A stretch of 33,172 nt of DNA. Origin: Ignavibacteriales bacterium. GTDB taxonomy: Bacteria > Bacteroidota > Ignavibacteria > Ignavibacteriales > Ignavibacteriaceae. The notes beneath the pieces are model-generated. The model was given only the letters and a program-made list of their open reading frames with translations, was not told where the DNA came from and did no database searches. Made by a program: the position numbers and the translations under genes. The stretch spans positions 1 through 33,172 of the forward strand of contig JAAYVN010000062.1 in the NCBI GenBank assembly GCA_012517155.1. Direction: 5' to 3'. Every line of letters starts with the position of its first letter. The stretch's first letter is position 1. Below, piece after piece: positions 10,572 to 19,120 of this stretch.

Positions 10572-12239
10572 ATGGAAAAAAATAATAATATCGAATATTT
10601 TGATTTAATAATAATAGGTGCCGGAATAAATGGTGCGGGTATTGCTCTCGACGCAGCATTGAGAGGAATTAAAGTACTTTTACTAGATAAACGAGATTTC
10701 GGAGGATACACAACAAGTGCTTCAACAAAGTTAATACATGGAGGACTCCGGTATTTGGAATATATGGAATTTCCGCTTGTAAGGGAATCCTTGAGAGAAA
10801 GGGAAAGGCTACTTCACAATGCACCCCACCTAATTAAACCTTTACAGCTAAACGTTCCTTTGTATAAAACTAATAAAAGGGGACCACTAGTTATAAAGCT
10901 TGGTATGATACTTTACGATCTTCTTTCTTATGATAAGAGTTTACCTAACCATAATTTCCACTTCCTTCAAAAAGGGGGTAACGGATTCGAGAAAGGTTCT
11001 ATCCTGAGGAAAGATGATCTTAAGGCAGTTGCAAGTTATTATGACTGTATTGCACAGTTCCCGGAAAGGCTTTGTCTGGAGATTGTTCTGAGTGCAAAAC
11101 AGAATGGGGCAGTTGTAAAAAACTACTGTGAGTTTTTATCGATGACGAAAAGTTCCGACGATTATAACCGAGTAACGTACAAGGATTTAATGTCCGATTT
11201 GTCGATATCAGTGTACGGGAGAGTAGTAGTTAATGCAACCGGACCATATGTGGATAATGTAAATGCTCTTATAAATAAGGAAATAAAAAGGAGAATGGGT
11301 GGAACTAAGGGAAGTCATATAATAATTGAAAAATTTGCAAATGGTCCTAAAGAAGCACTATACATTGAATCACATCAGGATGGACGACCTTTCTTTATTA
11401 TACCCTGGAGAGATTATTACCTTGTGGGGACAACAGATATTTATTTTGAAGATGATTTTGACAGAGTAACCGCATCAGAAGATGAGGTAAAATATCTTTT
11501 AAGAGAGTTGAATTATTATTTTCCCAAACGTGAGTTTGTCCATAATGATATTTTCTACTCATATTCCGGGGTAAGACCCCTCCCTTATGAACCGGGGAAA
11601 AAAGAGCGACAGATAACAAGAAAGCATATTATTGTTGATCACTCTAAAGAAAAAGAAAAAATAGATAATTATATATCCATAGTAGGTGGGAAGCTAACAA
11701 CATACAGGAGTCTTTCAGAAGAAGCCGTTAACCTAATATGTACAAAACTTAAAAAAGACATAAATTGCAGAACAAGAAATTACAAATTAATCGGAGCAGC
11801 AGGTATTCAAAGTATAGAAGAATATAAAAAGGAATACACGGCGAAGAGTGCCAAGAATTACGAGGTTCCGTTGGAAACTGCAGATTATTTAATTGATTTT
11901 TACGGCAGCAATTTTAGAGATGTACTTAACTTAACAATAAGCAGATCAGATCTTAAAGATCCGATATCGTCAGAAAACAAGGATATAAAAGCTCAAATAA
12001 TTTATGCTATAGAAAAGGAAGAGGCTAAAACACTTGAGGATATTCTGATCAGAAGAACCGGTATTGGTACAAATAAAACATTAGGGCTGGATTGTGTTGA
12101 TGATGTGAGTAAAATTGCAGCAGCCAAACTTGGATGGAATGAAACAATAAGAAAACAGAATCTGGAGAAATATATTGAAAATGTACATTTTTTCTATGAA
12201 ATAAAAGGAAGCGAAAAAAAAATGGAAACAGTTAAATGA
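10572..12239 (+). CDS. glpD: FAD-dependent glycerol-3-phosphate dehydrogenase
   Basis: About 555 residues from the ATG at 10572 (a GTG lies directly before it at 10569); AAAGG about nine bases upstream supports it. The enzyme oxidises sn-glycerol 3-phosphate to dihydroxyacetone phosphate and passes electrons to quinones at the inner membrane. Seen: the N-terminal dinucleotide-binding motif IIIGAGINGAGIALDAALRG (residues about 13-32), the family motif STKLIHGGLRYLEY, the FIIPWRDYYLVGTTD strand, YSGVRPL, and GGKLTTYRSLSEEA at the end of the FAD domain, then the alpha-helical GlpD C-terminal domain. The length is normal (500-570). It overlaps the regulator gene by 4 bases (ATGA). The same locus holds glpT and a phosphodiesterase, so its substrate is probably supplied by uptake; no glycerol kinase is present here. 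Confidence 0.96.
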   Translation: MEKNNNIEYFDLIIIGAGINGAGIALDAALRGIKVLLLDKRDFGGYTTSASTKLIHGGLRYLEYMEFPLVRESLRERERLLHNAPHLIKPLQLNVPLYKTNKRGPLVIKLGMILYDLLSYDKSLPNHNFHFLQKGGNGFEKGSILRKDDLKAVASYYDCIAQFPERLCLEIVLSAKQNGAVVKNYCEFLSMTKSSDDYNRVTYKDLMSDLSISVYGRVVVNATGPYVDNVNALINKEIKRRMGGTKGSHIIIEKFANGPKEALYIESHQDGRPFFIIPWRDYYLVGTTDIYFEDDFDRVTASEDEVKYLLRELNYYFPKREFVHNDIFYSYSGVRPLPYEPGKKERQITRKHIIVDHSKEKEKIDNYISIVGGKLTTYRSLSEEAVNLICTKLKKDINCRTRNYKLIGAAGIQSIEEYKKEYTAKSAKNYEVPLETADYLIDFYGSNFRDVLNLTISRSDLKDPISSENKDIKAQIIYAIEKEEAKTLEDILIRRTGIGTNKTLGLDCVDDVSKIAAAKLGWNETIRKQNLEKYIENVHFFYEIKGSEKKMETVK

Positions 12240-13030
12240 GTATATCCAAGCTAAAATTAGCCCCAATATACTACAATATTTTCGAAGAACTATTAGGAGA
12301 AGTAGAATCGGGTAAATTGGGACCAAATGAAAAGTTTCCAAGTGAGAATGATCTTTGCCAAAGATTTAACGTAAGCCGCGGGACAATAAGAGAAGCACTG
12401 AAACTTTTGGAACAGCATGGTGTAATTACTCGTACGCAAGGAAAAGGAACTTTTATTACAGAAAAGAAATTTGAACAGGAAGTTACAAGATTAATGGGAT
12501 TTTCTGAAGTAATGAAAAGATACGGGATTGAAGCAACAGCTAAATTATTATCACTTGAAGTAATTCCGGCTAATGACAGAATAAGAGATAGACTTAATTT
12601 ATTGCAGGGAGAAAATGTAGTTGCGATCAAGAGATTGAGATTAGGAGACGGCATACCACTAATTATTGAAAGATCATACTTTGTTTATTCGATATTCAAA
12701 CCTATTTTAGCTTATGATCTTGAAAGTTCATCTATCTTTGAACTTTTGTATCAGCATACCCCTTATAGATTGGGTTACGCAACGCAATTTATTGAAGCTG
12801 TTATTTCAAGGGACGATGAAAGTGAGCTATTTGAAATATCAACGGGATCACCACTATTGTTGATAAAACGTTTAGTTCACCTAATAGATGGAAGGGCTTT
12901 TGAATTTTCTGAAGATTTGTACCGGAGTGACAAACTGAAATTCACAATCAAAACAGCACCTTATGAAAAAAATGACATGGAAATGGATATAATAAAAAAT
13001 AAAAAACAAACTTTAAACTCAAAGGATTAG
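12236..13030 (+). CDS. GntR-family transcriptional regulator, HutC subfamily (UTRA domain)
   Basis: A 264-residue protein. Residues about 10-75 form the GntR winged helix-turn-helix: FPSENDLCQRFNVSRGTIREALKLLEQHGVITRTQGKGTFI. Residues about 95-245 match a UTRA effector domain, with VIPANDRIRDRLNL, VVAIKRLRLGDGIPLIIERSYF and FEISTGSPLLLIKRLVHLIDGRAFEFSEDLYRSD. UTRA regulators of the HutC subfamily bind small ligands, often sugar phosphates, and repress nearby catabolic genes. It is translationally coupled to glpD (4-base overlap) and is two bases from the next gene. A site with the HutC operator pattern lies just downstream of the operon promoter (3504-3515), so autoregulation of the whole run is likely. 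The effector could be glycerol 3-phosphate or a related compound; this is inference. Confidence 0.92.
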   Translation: MSISKLKLAPIYYNIFEELLGEVESGKLGPNEKFPSENDLCQRFNVSRGTIREALKLLEQHGVITRTQGKGTFITEKKFEQEVTRLMGFSEVMKRYGIEATAKLLSLEVIPANDRIRDRLNLLQGENVVAIKRLRLGDGIPLIIERSYFVYSIFKPILAYDLESSSIFELLYQHTPYRLGYATQFIEAVISRDDESELFEISTGSPLLLIKRLVHLIDGRAFEFSEDLYRSDKLKFTIKTAPYEKNDMEMDIIKNKKQTLNSKD

Positions 13031-13032
13031 TC

Positions 13033-15597
13033 ATGGATAAATCAATCAAAAAAATCTGGTTAATAGTGACCATTATACTGGTATTAACCTCAGCAAACAG
13101 CATAATGGCTCAATGGAATAAAGCACTTCACTTTTCATGGTGGCAACATGACAGGGTATTAATTCCCGATGCGCCGAGTCTTTTTCCATTTGTGCTAAAC
13201 GCAGGAACGGTGGAAATGTGGTTTAAACCTGATTCATTGTTTACCGCAACCAGTCACCCACCTGATTATACATACTTGTTCAGCAAGAACCTTTCCGGCA
13301 ATGTACAGGGAGACCTTGGAATTGGGTGGAAAAGAAATGATGGTGATATACAGTGTTTTATACAAGACGGTTCAGTTACACAAGATGTATATCCACTAAT
13401 TACGGCATGGGAACCGCGATGGTATCACATAGCCTATGTATGGGATACAGCCGACTCTATGAGAGTATTTATTGATGGTGTGCAAAGTGCAGATATAGAG
13501 CCGAACCAAGCAGGTGAAGTCTGTTTGCCTGTTTACGGCGGAACTCAGACTATCGTGCTAGGTTCCGGAGCAGTGGATTTGCTTGATTTAAGATATGAAA
13601 CCTTCAGAGGATCAATAGATGAGGTGAGAATATCAGCAGTTGCCCGATATACAAATAACTTCACAGTGCCAACTACTGCATTTGAAGTGGATCCATACAC
13701 TATTGCCCTGTGGCATTTTGATGAAGGAAACGGTAATACTGTAAGTGACGCAACCGGTAATGGATTCAATGGAATACTTGGTCATCCTGATTCAGTAAAT
13801 TATGCTCATCCTGAGTGGATCAATGTTATAAGGGATCCTAAAATAATAATTAATGAAATGAATGTTGATGTAGCAGAAGGAAATGCAGGAGATGCAAACG
13901 GAGATGGTACTAGGGATGCTAATCAAGATCAATTTATAGAAATTGTAAACATTACGAATACAGTGCAAGATCTTTCAGGTTATCAAGTCGGGGATAATTC
14001 AGGCCTAAACTTTACGTTTCCGCAGGGATATACAATTGCACCGAGTAGTTTTGTAACTATATTTGGAGGGGGAAATGTCTCCAATGTAACCGGATATAAT
14101 CCAGATCAACTGCTTACTAGAGTTTTCACAGCAGGGGGTTCAATTGGAGACGGATTGCTTACTGCCGGTGATTATGTGATTATAAAATCTGCAGACGGAA
14201 GTCATGACGTATATTTTGCGTATGGCGATAAATATGGAGCGGGTGCACCCTCGGGAAACGGAGCATCCGGAATATCATGGGAATTTATGGAAAGGACTCA
14301 AGCGAATACAGGGAATGATAACTCCATAACACGTAATCCTGATGGGAATTATACAACTGGCGGTGATATCTTTGTTGAACATAATACAGTAAGTTCACAA
14401 GCTTTTTCTCCAAATAAAACGGCTGCAGGTTATAGCATACTAGTATTCCCATTGACAGTAACAGTGAACCCGACCGGTACAGGAAATGTTACAATAGATC
14501 CTCAGTTGGAAGTATATCCGGTAGGTACAGCTGTAACAATTACGGCTCAACCGAATGATAAGTATGTATTTACAAGCTGGACCGGAAGCGTTGATGAGCT
14601 ATTTAATCCGCTTGGAATCACGATGAATTCTCCAAAAAATATAACGGTGAATTTTGCACCACAATTCAGAGTAACACCAAAGTTGATTGTTAATGAAGTG
14701 CTTGCAGATCCTAAGAACGATCCAATACTTGGTGATGCTAACGGTGACGGAGTAGTAAGTTCACTGCAAGATGAGTTTGTGGAACTGGTGAACATTAGTG
14801 ATCAACCCTTTGATTTATCGGGCTTTAGAATAGGTGATGATGAGATGATAACTTACACATTTCCGAACGGATACATTCTGCAGCCGAAACAATTCTTAGT
14901 ATTTTTTGGTGGTGGCGATCTTACGAACGTCCCCGGATATAATCCTGATATAATGCAAACCAGAGTATTTAAGGCGGATAGTCAAGGTGTTGGAAACGGA
15001 TTGGCTAATGGAGGGGACTTCTTTTTACTCCTTTCTCCAGATGGTTCGTACGATATGTATTTTGGATATAATTCAAAATTCAATTCAGGACCTCCGGTAA
15101 CAGATGTTGTTGCAGGAGTGGAATTCGAAATAATGCAAGAAACAGCAACTAACGGACAGAATGATAATTCCATGACACGTAATCCCGACGGAAATATCAG
15201 TATCGGAGATCCATTTGTAGAACATAAAAATGTTTCACAGGCATTATTTTCACCGGGTAAGATGTTAGACGGAAGCACATTTCTTTCTGCTGAGGATAAG
15301 AATTTAACAGGAGTTCCAACAGAATATAAGATGTATACAAATTATCCAAATCCTTTTAATCCAAGTACAACAATCAGATTTGATATACCTAATCGATCAA
15401 AAGTTGTGCTAAAGATATTTAATATTCATGGCGAAGAAATTATAACACTTGCTAATGAGGAATTTAATCCAGGAGAGTATGGAATAACATGGAACGGTAA
15501 AAACTCCAGAGGGGAATCAATGCCGAGTGGTATGTATATATACAGAATAGTTTCGGATAACTTTACGCAATCAAGCAAGATGATCTTATTAAAGTAA
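13033..15597 (+). CDS. LamG and double lamin-tail-domain T9SS surface protein
   Basis: An 854-residue secreted protein. Signal peptide 1-27 (ends SIMAQ). Residues about 28-245 form a LamG/concanavalin-like jelly roll (GTVEMWFKPD, WYHIAYVWD, RVFIDGV, FRGSIDEVRI, IALWHFDEG). Residues about 270-462 and 550-745 are two copies of a lamin-tail domain, each with an INEM/VNEV start, a DANGDG calcium-like loop, FIEIVNI/FVELVNI, and a RNPDGN end. Between them, about 473-543, lies an InlB B-repeat-like module (VTVNPTGTGNVTIDP, FTSWTG). Residues about 768-854 are a type A T9SS sorting domain (NYPNPFNPSTTI ... KMILLK). LamG and lamin-tail domains usually bind polysaccharides, DNA or other surface polymers. 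AAGGA seven bases before the ATG sets the start. It is two bases from the regulator gene, which is unusual company for a surface protein and puts it under the same control as glpD. Confidence 0.9.
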   Translation: MDKSIKKIWLIVTIILVLTSANSIMAQWNKALHFSWWQHDRVLIPDAPSLFPFVLNAGTVEMWFKPDSLFTATSHPPDYTYLFSKNLSGNVQGDLGIGWKRNDGDIQCFIQDGSVTQDVYPLITAWEPRWYHIAYVWDTADSMRVFIDGVQSADIEPNQAGEVCLPVYGGTQTIVLGSGAVDLLDLRYETFRGSIDEVRISAVARYTNNFTVPTTAFEVDPYTIALWHFDEGNGNTVSDATGNGFNGILGHPDSVNYAHPEWINVIRDPKIIINEMNVDVAEGNAGDANGDGTRDANQDQFIEIVNITNTVQDLSGYQVGDNSGLNFTFPQGYTIAPSSFVTIFGGGNVSNVTGYNPDQLLTRVFTAGGSIGDGLLTAGDYVIIKSADGSHDVYFAYGDKYGAGAPSGNGASGISWEFMERTQANTGNDNSITRNPDGNYTTGGDIFVEHNTVSSQAFSPNKTAAGYSILVFPLTVTVNPTGTGNVTIDPQLEVYPVGTAVTITAQPNDKYVFTSWTGSVDELFNPLGITMNSPKNITVNFAPQFRVTPKLIVNEVLADPKNDPILGDANGDGVVSSLQDEFVELVNISDQPFDLSGFRIGDDEMITYTFPNGYILQPKQFLVFFGGGDLTNVPGYNPDIMQTRVFKADSQGVGNGLANGGDFFLLLSPDGSYDMYFGYNSKFNSGPPVTDVVAGVEFEIMQETATNGQNDNSMTRNPDGNISIGDPFVEHKNVSQALFSPGKMLDGSTFLSAEDKNLTGVPTEYKMYTNYPNPFNPSTTIRFDIPNRSKVVLKIFNIHGEEIITLANEEFNPGEYGITWNGKNSRGESMPSGMYIYRIVSDNFTQSSKMILLK
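13840..14418 (+). repeat. Lamin-tail domain copy 1
   Basis: Encodes residues about 270-462 of the 854-residue protein. It aligns along its length with copy 2: the INEM start, GDANGDG, QDQFIEIVNI, DLSGYQVGD, VTIFGGGNVSNVTGYNPD, TRVFTA and SITRNPDGN. Confidence 0.8.
14680..15267 (+). repeat. Lamin-tail domain copy 2
   Basis: Encodes residues about 550-745. Matching blocks are VNEV, GDANGDG, QDEFVELVNI, DLSGFRIGD, LVFFGGGDLTNVPGYNPD, TRVFKA and SMTRNPDGN, clearly an internal duplication with copy 1. Confidence 0.8.
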
Positions 15598-15606
15598 GGA
15601 GTTATA

Positions 15607-15642
15607 AAAGCCTCTTCCCTCAAAGGGGAGAGGCTCTTTTAT
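15607..15642 (+). terminator. Strong hairpin terminator inside the operon
   Basis: Ten-base-pair stem GCCTCTTCCC (15610-15619) with GGGGAGAGGC (15625-15634), five-base loop, then TCTTTTATT. It follows the LamG/lamin-tail gene, and no convincing promoter is seen between it and the next gene at 15667. It may lower expression of the downstream genes rather than stop it. Confidence 0.85.
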
Positions 15643-15656
15643 TAATTAATAGTATT

Positions 15657-15662
15657 GAGGAG
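15657..15662 (+). promoter_or_regulatory. Ribosome binding site deciding a TTG start
   Basis: GAGGAG lies four bases before the TTG at 15667. The TTG at 15655 overlaps this site and so is less likely to be the start. Confidence 0.55.
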
Positions 15663-15666
15663 TTTA

Positions 15667-17493
15667 TTGAAGTTTGTATTTATTACTCTAATTATTTCCG
15701 CAAGTATACTTGCTCAGAATCGAATTCTATTCAGATACAATGCGGATTTTCCTGCGGGATCTGATCTGCAAAATGCTGTAACTCTGAATTCAGTTTCTGT
15801 ACAAAACAACATTGAAGATGAAGAGGAAACAGCAAGAGGCATTGGTGGTTGGGGTTTGCTTCCAAGAAAAAGCGCATCTTTCTCTGGGGGAGAAAGTTAT
15901 ATTGTAACGACAGGAAATGTTCAAACATCTTACTTTGGGACTATTCAGATTTCTGGGGACTTATGGATCAAACCAGAAACCCCAAATGCAGCGATCATAT
16001 CCTGGGATGATACAAGCAAGCTAACGGGTTTGAATGTTTATTTAGAGCAAGGGAAAGTCAATCTTCATTTCAGATTTCTGGGAAACAACTATATAACTAA
16101 GGCACCGGCTACCTTGGTTTTATCCGAATGGCAATTTGTAAGCTGGGGTGTAAAACTTGAGAATGGAATTCTTGAGTTAACAATTTATGTCAATCACAAA
16201 CAAATAAAGAAAGAGAATTATTCGCCTGGAACAAGTGGCGGGTTAATAGCATTGAACACAATAGTTTATTTAGGAAAGTGTATAAACAGCAGCATAAACT
16301 CACCCAATTTTCAAGGAATGATTCATGCAGCACAAATTAGAAATTATATACCAGATGATACTTATTTGCTTTCATTTCTTCCATTCGATGGAGGGAGTTA
16401 TTTTGGATTTCCCAATTTCCATGATTATCCAATATCCTTGAATTCCACACCTGTTGATAAGCGAATTAGCTCAAGTCCTACTCAAATAATGCAGAAATCA
16501 ATAGTTCCATATCAGAATGAAGGATTTATTCCACAAGGAATTACTAATACACATGAAGATGAGGACTATACAGGACCCGAGTTTATTTATATCTCAATGT
16601 ATCACAAGACTCAAACCGGAAGCACCGGAGGTAAGAGGAGCATAATAGTTGAGATTGATCCGAACAATGATTACAGAGTAAGAAGATGTTTCAGGATAAT
16701 GGGGAGTTTCGCATTTTCACATGTGGGGGGGATAGCATATAAAAACAAATCTATATATATATCCACTTCATCCAAAATTGAAGTTTACACGCTTCCGGAT
16801 TTTGTAACACCATATAACAAAAAGTATATAGACCTTACAACATCTCCTAATAATCTATATAATGTTGGGAGTAAAGCATCCTTTTGTACATATTTTATGG
16901 ATACACTGTGGGTCGGAGATTACAGGTTAAGCGGAGAGCCGACTCCATATCTTTATGGTTATCGTATTGATAACATCGGAAGGGTTGTAAACTATGAAGC
17001 ACCAACAATTTACAGGCTTCCAACAAATACACAAGGTGTTGCATGGAAAATGGTAAATAACCAGTCATACTTGTTAATTAGTCAAAGTGGTGGTGATGCC
17101 GGGAGTAAAATCCACAGAGTAAAACGCAGCGCATTAAATACGTCATCAGTACCTATTATAGACACAACATTTAAGATTCCGGCAGGGGGCGAGGACTTAA
17201 GCATTGATAAAAATGGAGATTTATTGAATGTATCTGAGTCGGGAGCGTTATATATACAAAAAGGTCCAAGTCCATTAACATCATTTTTCCCATTTATTTT
17301 TACTATTGATGATTCGATTTTATTCAACGGAATATTAACTTCAATAAATGAAATAAAGAGCGATGAATCCTCCTTGCTTCCGAATGAATATAAAATATCA
17401 TCATTCCCCAATCCTTTTAATGGAAATACCGATGTAGTAGTTTATTTACCTAATTCAGGTCTTGTTACCTTAAAGATATATAATTTAAATTGA
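15667..17493 (+). CDS. LamG/propeller-like T9SS surface protein with sorting signal cut by an in-frame TGA
   Basis: From the TTG at 15667 (GAGGAG at 15657-15662) the frame gives 608 residues, starting with signal peptide MKFVFITLIISASILAQ. Residues about 60-235 resemble a LamG-type jelly roll (GTIQISGDLWIKPE, GGLIALNTIVYLGK, FQGMIHAAQIRNY). Residues about 280-560 look like a repeated-blade fold (IPQGITNTHEDEDY, HVGGIAYKNKSIYISTSSK, GEDLSIDKNGDLLNVSESGALYI). The C-terminal sorting domain begins with FPNPFNGNT and VTLKIYNLN, then meets TGA at 17491-17493. The same frame continues for 50 more codons to a TAA at 17644-17646 and completes the domain (EEISVLQNG ... KMVYLK). In the sister proteins the stop position is a glycine, and GGA to TGA is one base change. 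As written, the product should lack a working T9SS signal. Confidence 0.85.
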   Translation: MKFVFITLIISASILAQNRILFRYNADFPAGSDLQNAVTLNSVSVQNNIEDEEETARGIGGWGLLPRKSASFSGGESYIVTTGNVQTSYFGTIQISGDLWIKPETPNAAIISWDDTSKLTGLNVYLEQGKVNLHFRFLGNNYITKAPATLVLSEWQFVSWGVKLENGILELTIYVNHKQIKKENYSPGTSGGLIALNTIVYLGKCINSSINSPNFQGMIHAAQIRNYIPDDTYLLSFLPFDGGSYFGFPNFHDYPISLNSTPVDKRISSSPTQIMQKSIVPYQNEGFIPQGITNTHEDEDYTGPEFIYISMYHKTQTGSTGGKRSIIVEIDPNNDYRVRRCFRIMGSFAFSHVGGIAYKNKSIYISTSSKIEVYTLPDFVTPYNKKYIDLTTSPNNLYNVGSKASFCTYFMDTLWVGDYRLSGEPTPYLYGYRIDNIGRVVNYEAPTIYRLPTNTQGVAWKMVNNQSYLLISQSGGDAGSKIHRVKRSALNTSSVPIIDTTFKIPAGGEDLSIDKNGDLLNVSESGALYIQKGPSPLTSFFPFIFTIDDSILFNGILTSINEIKSDESSLLPNEYKISSFPNPFNGNTDVVVYLPNSGLVTLKIYNLN

Positions 17494-17646
17494 GAAGAGA
17501 TAAGTGTTTTACAGAATGGCACTATGAGTTCCGGAAAACACGTATTTAGCTGGAATGCCTGTGGAAATAACTCGGGAGTATATATCATGACAATGTATGT
17601 AAACAGTCAACCGGTATCATCTCATAAAATGGTTTATTTAAAATAA
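17494..17646 (+). pseudogene. Detached second half of the T9SS sorting domain (after in-frame TGA)
   Basis: Fifty codons in the same frame as the 608-residue protein, from GAA after the TGA to a TAA. The reading EEISVLQNG, HVFSWNACGNNSGVYIMT and SSHKMVYLK matches the end of type A sorting domains seen at 15597, 23640 and 32829. It has no start site of its own. Full-length product, if TGA were read through, would be about 659 residues. Confidence 0.8.
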
Positions 17647-17660
17647 AGGCAATAATTGAA

Positions 17661-18446
17661 ATGAAAAAATTTATCTGTTTAGTGTTAATTCTAACGGGAG
17701 TTATAATAATGGATACAGTTACTAAAGCCCAGGTAATCATAACTGCACACAGAGGTGCGAGTGGACACGCACCGGAAAACACAATGAGCTCCTTGAAAAA
17801 AGCGATTGAAATGGGGGCTGAGTTTTGCGAAATAGATGTGCAAGAAACAAGTGACGGTGTGATCATTCTTGTTCACGATAAAAATTATAAGCGAACCTGT
17901 GGTGTTGATAAGAATGTTTGGGAGACTACATACAACGAAACCAGAGAACTTGACTGTGGCAGATGGTTCGGAGATACTTTTATAGATGAACCCGTTCCCA
18001 GACTGGATGAGATAATTGATGCAGCCAGAGGGAGAATAAAACTGAATATTGAATTAAAGACAAACGGTCATGAAAAATTGCTAGCGGAAAAAGTTGTTGA
18101 ATTGCTGCTTCAAAAGAATTTTCTTACTGAAGTGATAATAACATCATTTGATTTTACGCTAATTGACAAAGTAAAATCACTTAATCCCTATATTAAATCA
18201 GGTTATATTTTCTCTAAAGTTGGAGAAAGAGATGTTTTCGCTGCTGATATCGATCTTTTAAGTGTAAACAAGAGTTTAATCAATAAGGAATTTGTGGATA
18301 AAGCTTTTGCCTCAGGGAAAGAAGTGCATGTATGGACAGTTAATGAAATCAGTGAAATGGAAAAACTGGTTGAGTTAGGTGTTACAAGTATTATAACAAA
18401 CTATCCTGACAGATTAAAGAGCGTTTTGGAGAAAAATAAGAAATGA
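17661..18446 (+). CDS. Secreted glycerophosphodiester phosphodiesterase
   Basis: A 261-residue protein with a signal peptide or N-terminal anchor (residues about 1-23, ends TKAQ). The GDPD family hydrolyses glycerophosphodiesters to glycerol 3-phosphate and an alcohol, here in the periplasm. Seen: TAHRGASGHAPENT (H30, R31, E39, N40), FCEIDVQ (E57, D59), ILVHD (H72) and KLNIELKT, which together form the TIM-barrel active site with Ca/Mg ligands, and the C-terminal VHVWTVN motif. All key residues are present. The size is close to UgpQ rather than the longer GlpQ, but export argues for a GlpQ-type role. It overlaps the next gene by 4 bases (ATGA). With glpT and glpD in the same run, its product glycerol 3-phosphate can be taken up and oxidised directly. 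Confidence 0.94.
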   Translation: MKKFICLVLILTGVIIMDTVTKAQVIITAHRGASGHAPENTMSSLKKAIEMGAEFCEIDVQETSDGVIILVHDKNYKRTCGVDKNVWETTYNETRELDCGRWFGDTFIDEPVPRLDEIIDAARGRIKLNIELKTNGHEKLLAEKVVELLLQKNFLTEVIITSFDFTLIDKVKSLNPYIKSGYIFSKVGERDVFAADIDLLSVNKSLINKEFVDKAFASGKEVHVWTVNEISEMEKLVELGVTSIITNYPDRLKSVLEKNKK

Positions 18447-19120
18447 CCACTATGCATGGGAAAATGTTCCTTTTAATTGTTTTAATAGGTTTATTTACTA
18501 ATTATAGTGAAATATATTCTCAAGAAGAACAGAAGTTCAGTACATATTTCTATGATAAATGTTCAGCGTTTGATATATTACAAGTGAAAGAGGGAAGGAT
18601 CATTTTCATCGGAGATAGCATAACCGACAGATGTGAATGGAGCGAGTTATTTCAAAGGACAGATATTATTCGGAGGGGAATAAGCGGGGATATATCAGAA
18701 GGAGTTTTAAAGCGTTTGCCGGAAATTATCAGAAGAAAACCGTCAAAAATATTTTTAATGATCGGCGTTAACGACCTGCGACGGAATTTAGATATTGATC
18801 ATGAAGTAGTAATAAACTATGCTGAAATAATTCAACAAATTAAAAAAGAATTGCCAAAGACAAAGATTTATGTTCAATCCGTATTACCTGTGAATAACAT
18901 TGTTAAAGATACAAAAACCACTAATTTAAAAGTTAAGGAATTAAACTTTAAACTTAAAAACCTTTCATTAAAAGAAGGAGTTGAGTTTATAGATCTTTTC
19001 AGTCAATTTATTGATGAGAATGGTAATCTGAAAAATGAATTGACCTCTGACGGATTACATATTAATGGTACGGGCTATGAGATATGGAGTAATTTAATTG
19101 CAGAGGACATTAAGGAATGA
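18443..19120 (+). CDS. Secreted SGNH/GDSL hydrolase
   Basis: A 225-residue protein with a signal peptide (residues about 1-27, ends IYSQ). SGNH hydrolases are esterases or lipases. Seen: block I IFIGDSITD with nucleophile S59, block II GISGD (G82), block III IGVND (N110) and block V DGLHINGTGY with D203 and H206, so the catalytic set is complete. The motif context (WSELF, RLPEII, IGVNDLRR) resembles platelet-activating-factor acetylhydrolase-like and lysophospholipase-like members. It is coupled to the phosphodiesterase gene and to the lipoprotein gene by 4-base overlaps. In this setting it may remove acyl chains from phospholipids or acyl groups from a glycerol-phosphate polymer before the phosphodiesterase acts. 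The substrate is inferred only from context. The first ATG is used because of the ATGA overlap; ATGs at 18452 and 18464 are alternatives. Confidence 0.9.
   Translation: MTTMHGKMFLLIVLIGLFTNYSEIYSQEEQKFSTYFYDKCSAFDILQVKEGRIIFIGDSITDRCEWSELFQRTDIIRRGISGDISEGVLKRLPEIIRRKPSKIFLMIGVNDLRRNLDIDHEVVINYAEIIQQIKKELPKTKIYVQSVLPVNNIVKDTKTTNLKVKELNFKLKNLSLKEGVEFIDLFSQFIDENGNLKNELTSDGLHINGTGYEIWSNLIAEDIKE

Noticed and set aside
17494-17646. Alternative genetic code (TGA read as glycine) for the broken sorting domain
   Set aside because: Other genes in the window use TGA as a normal stop (the regulator-glpD overlap, the ATGA overlaps at 18443 and 19117), so recoding of all TGA codons is excluded; a single mutation or error is simpler.
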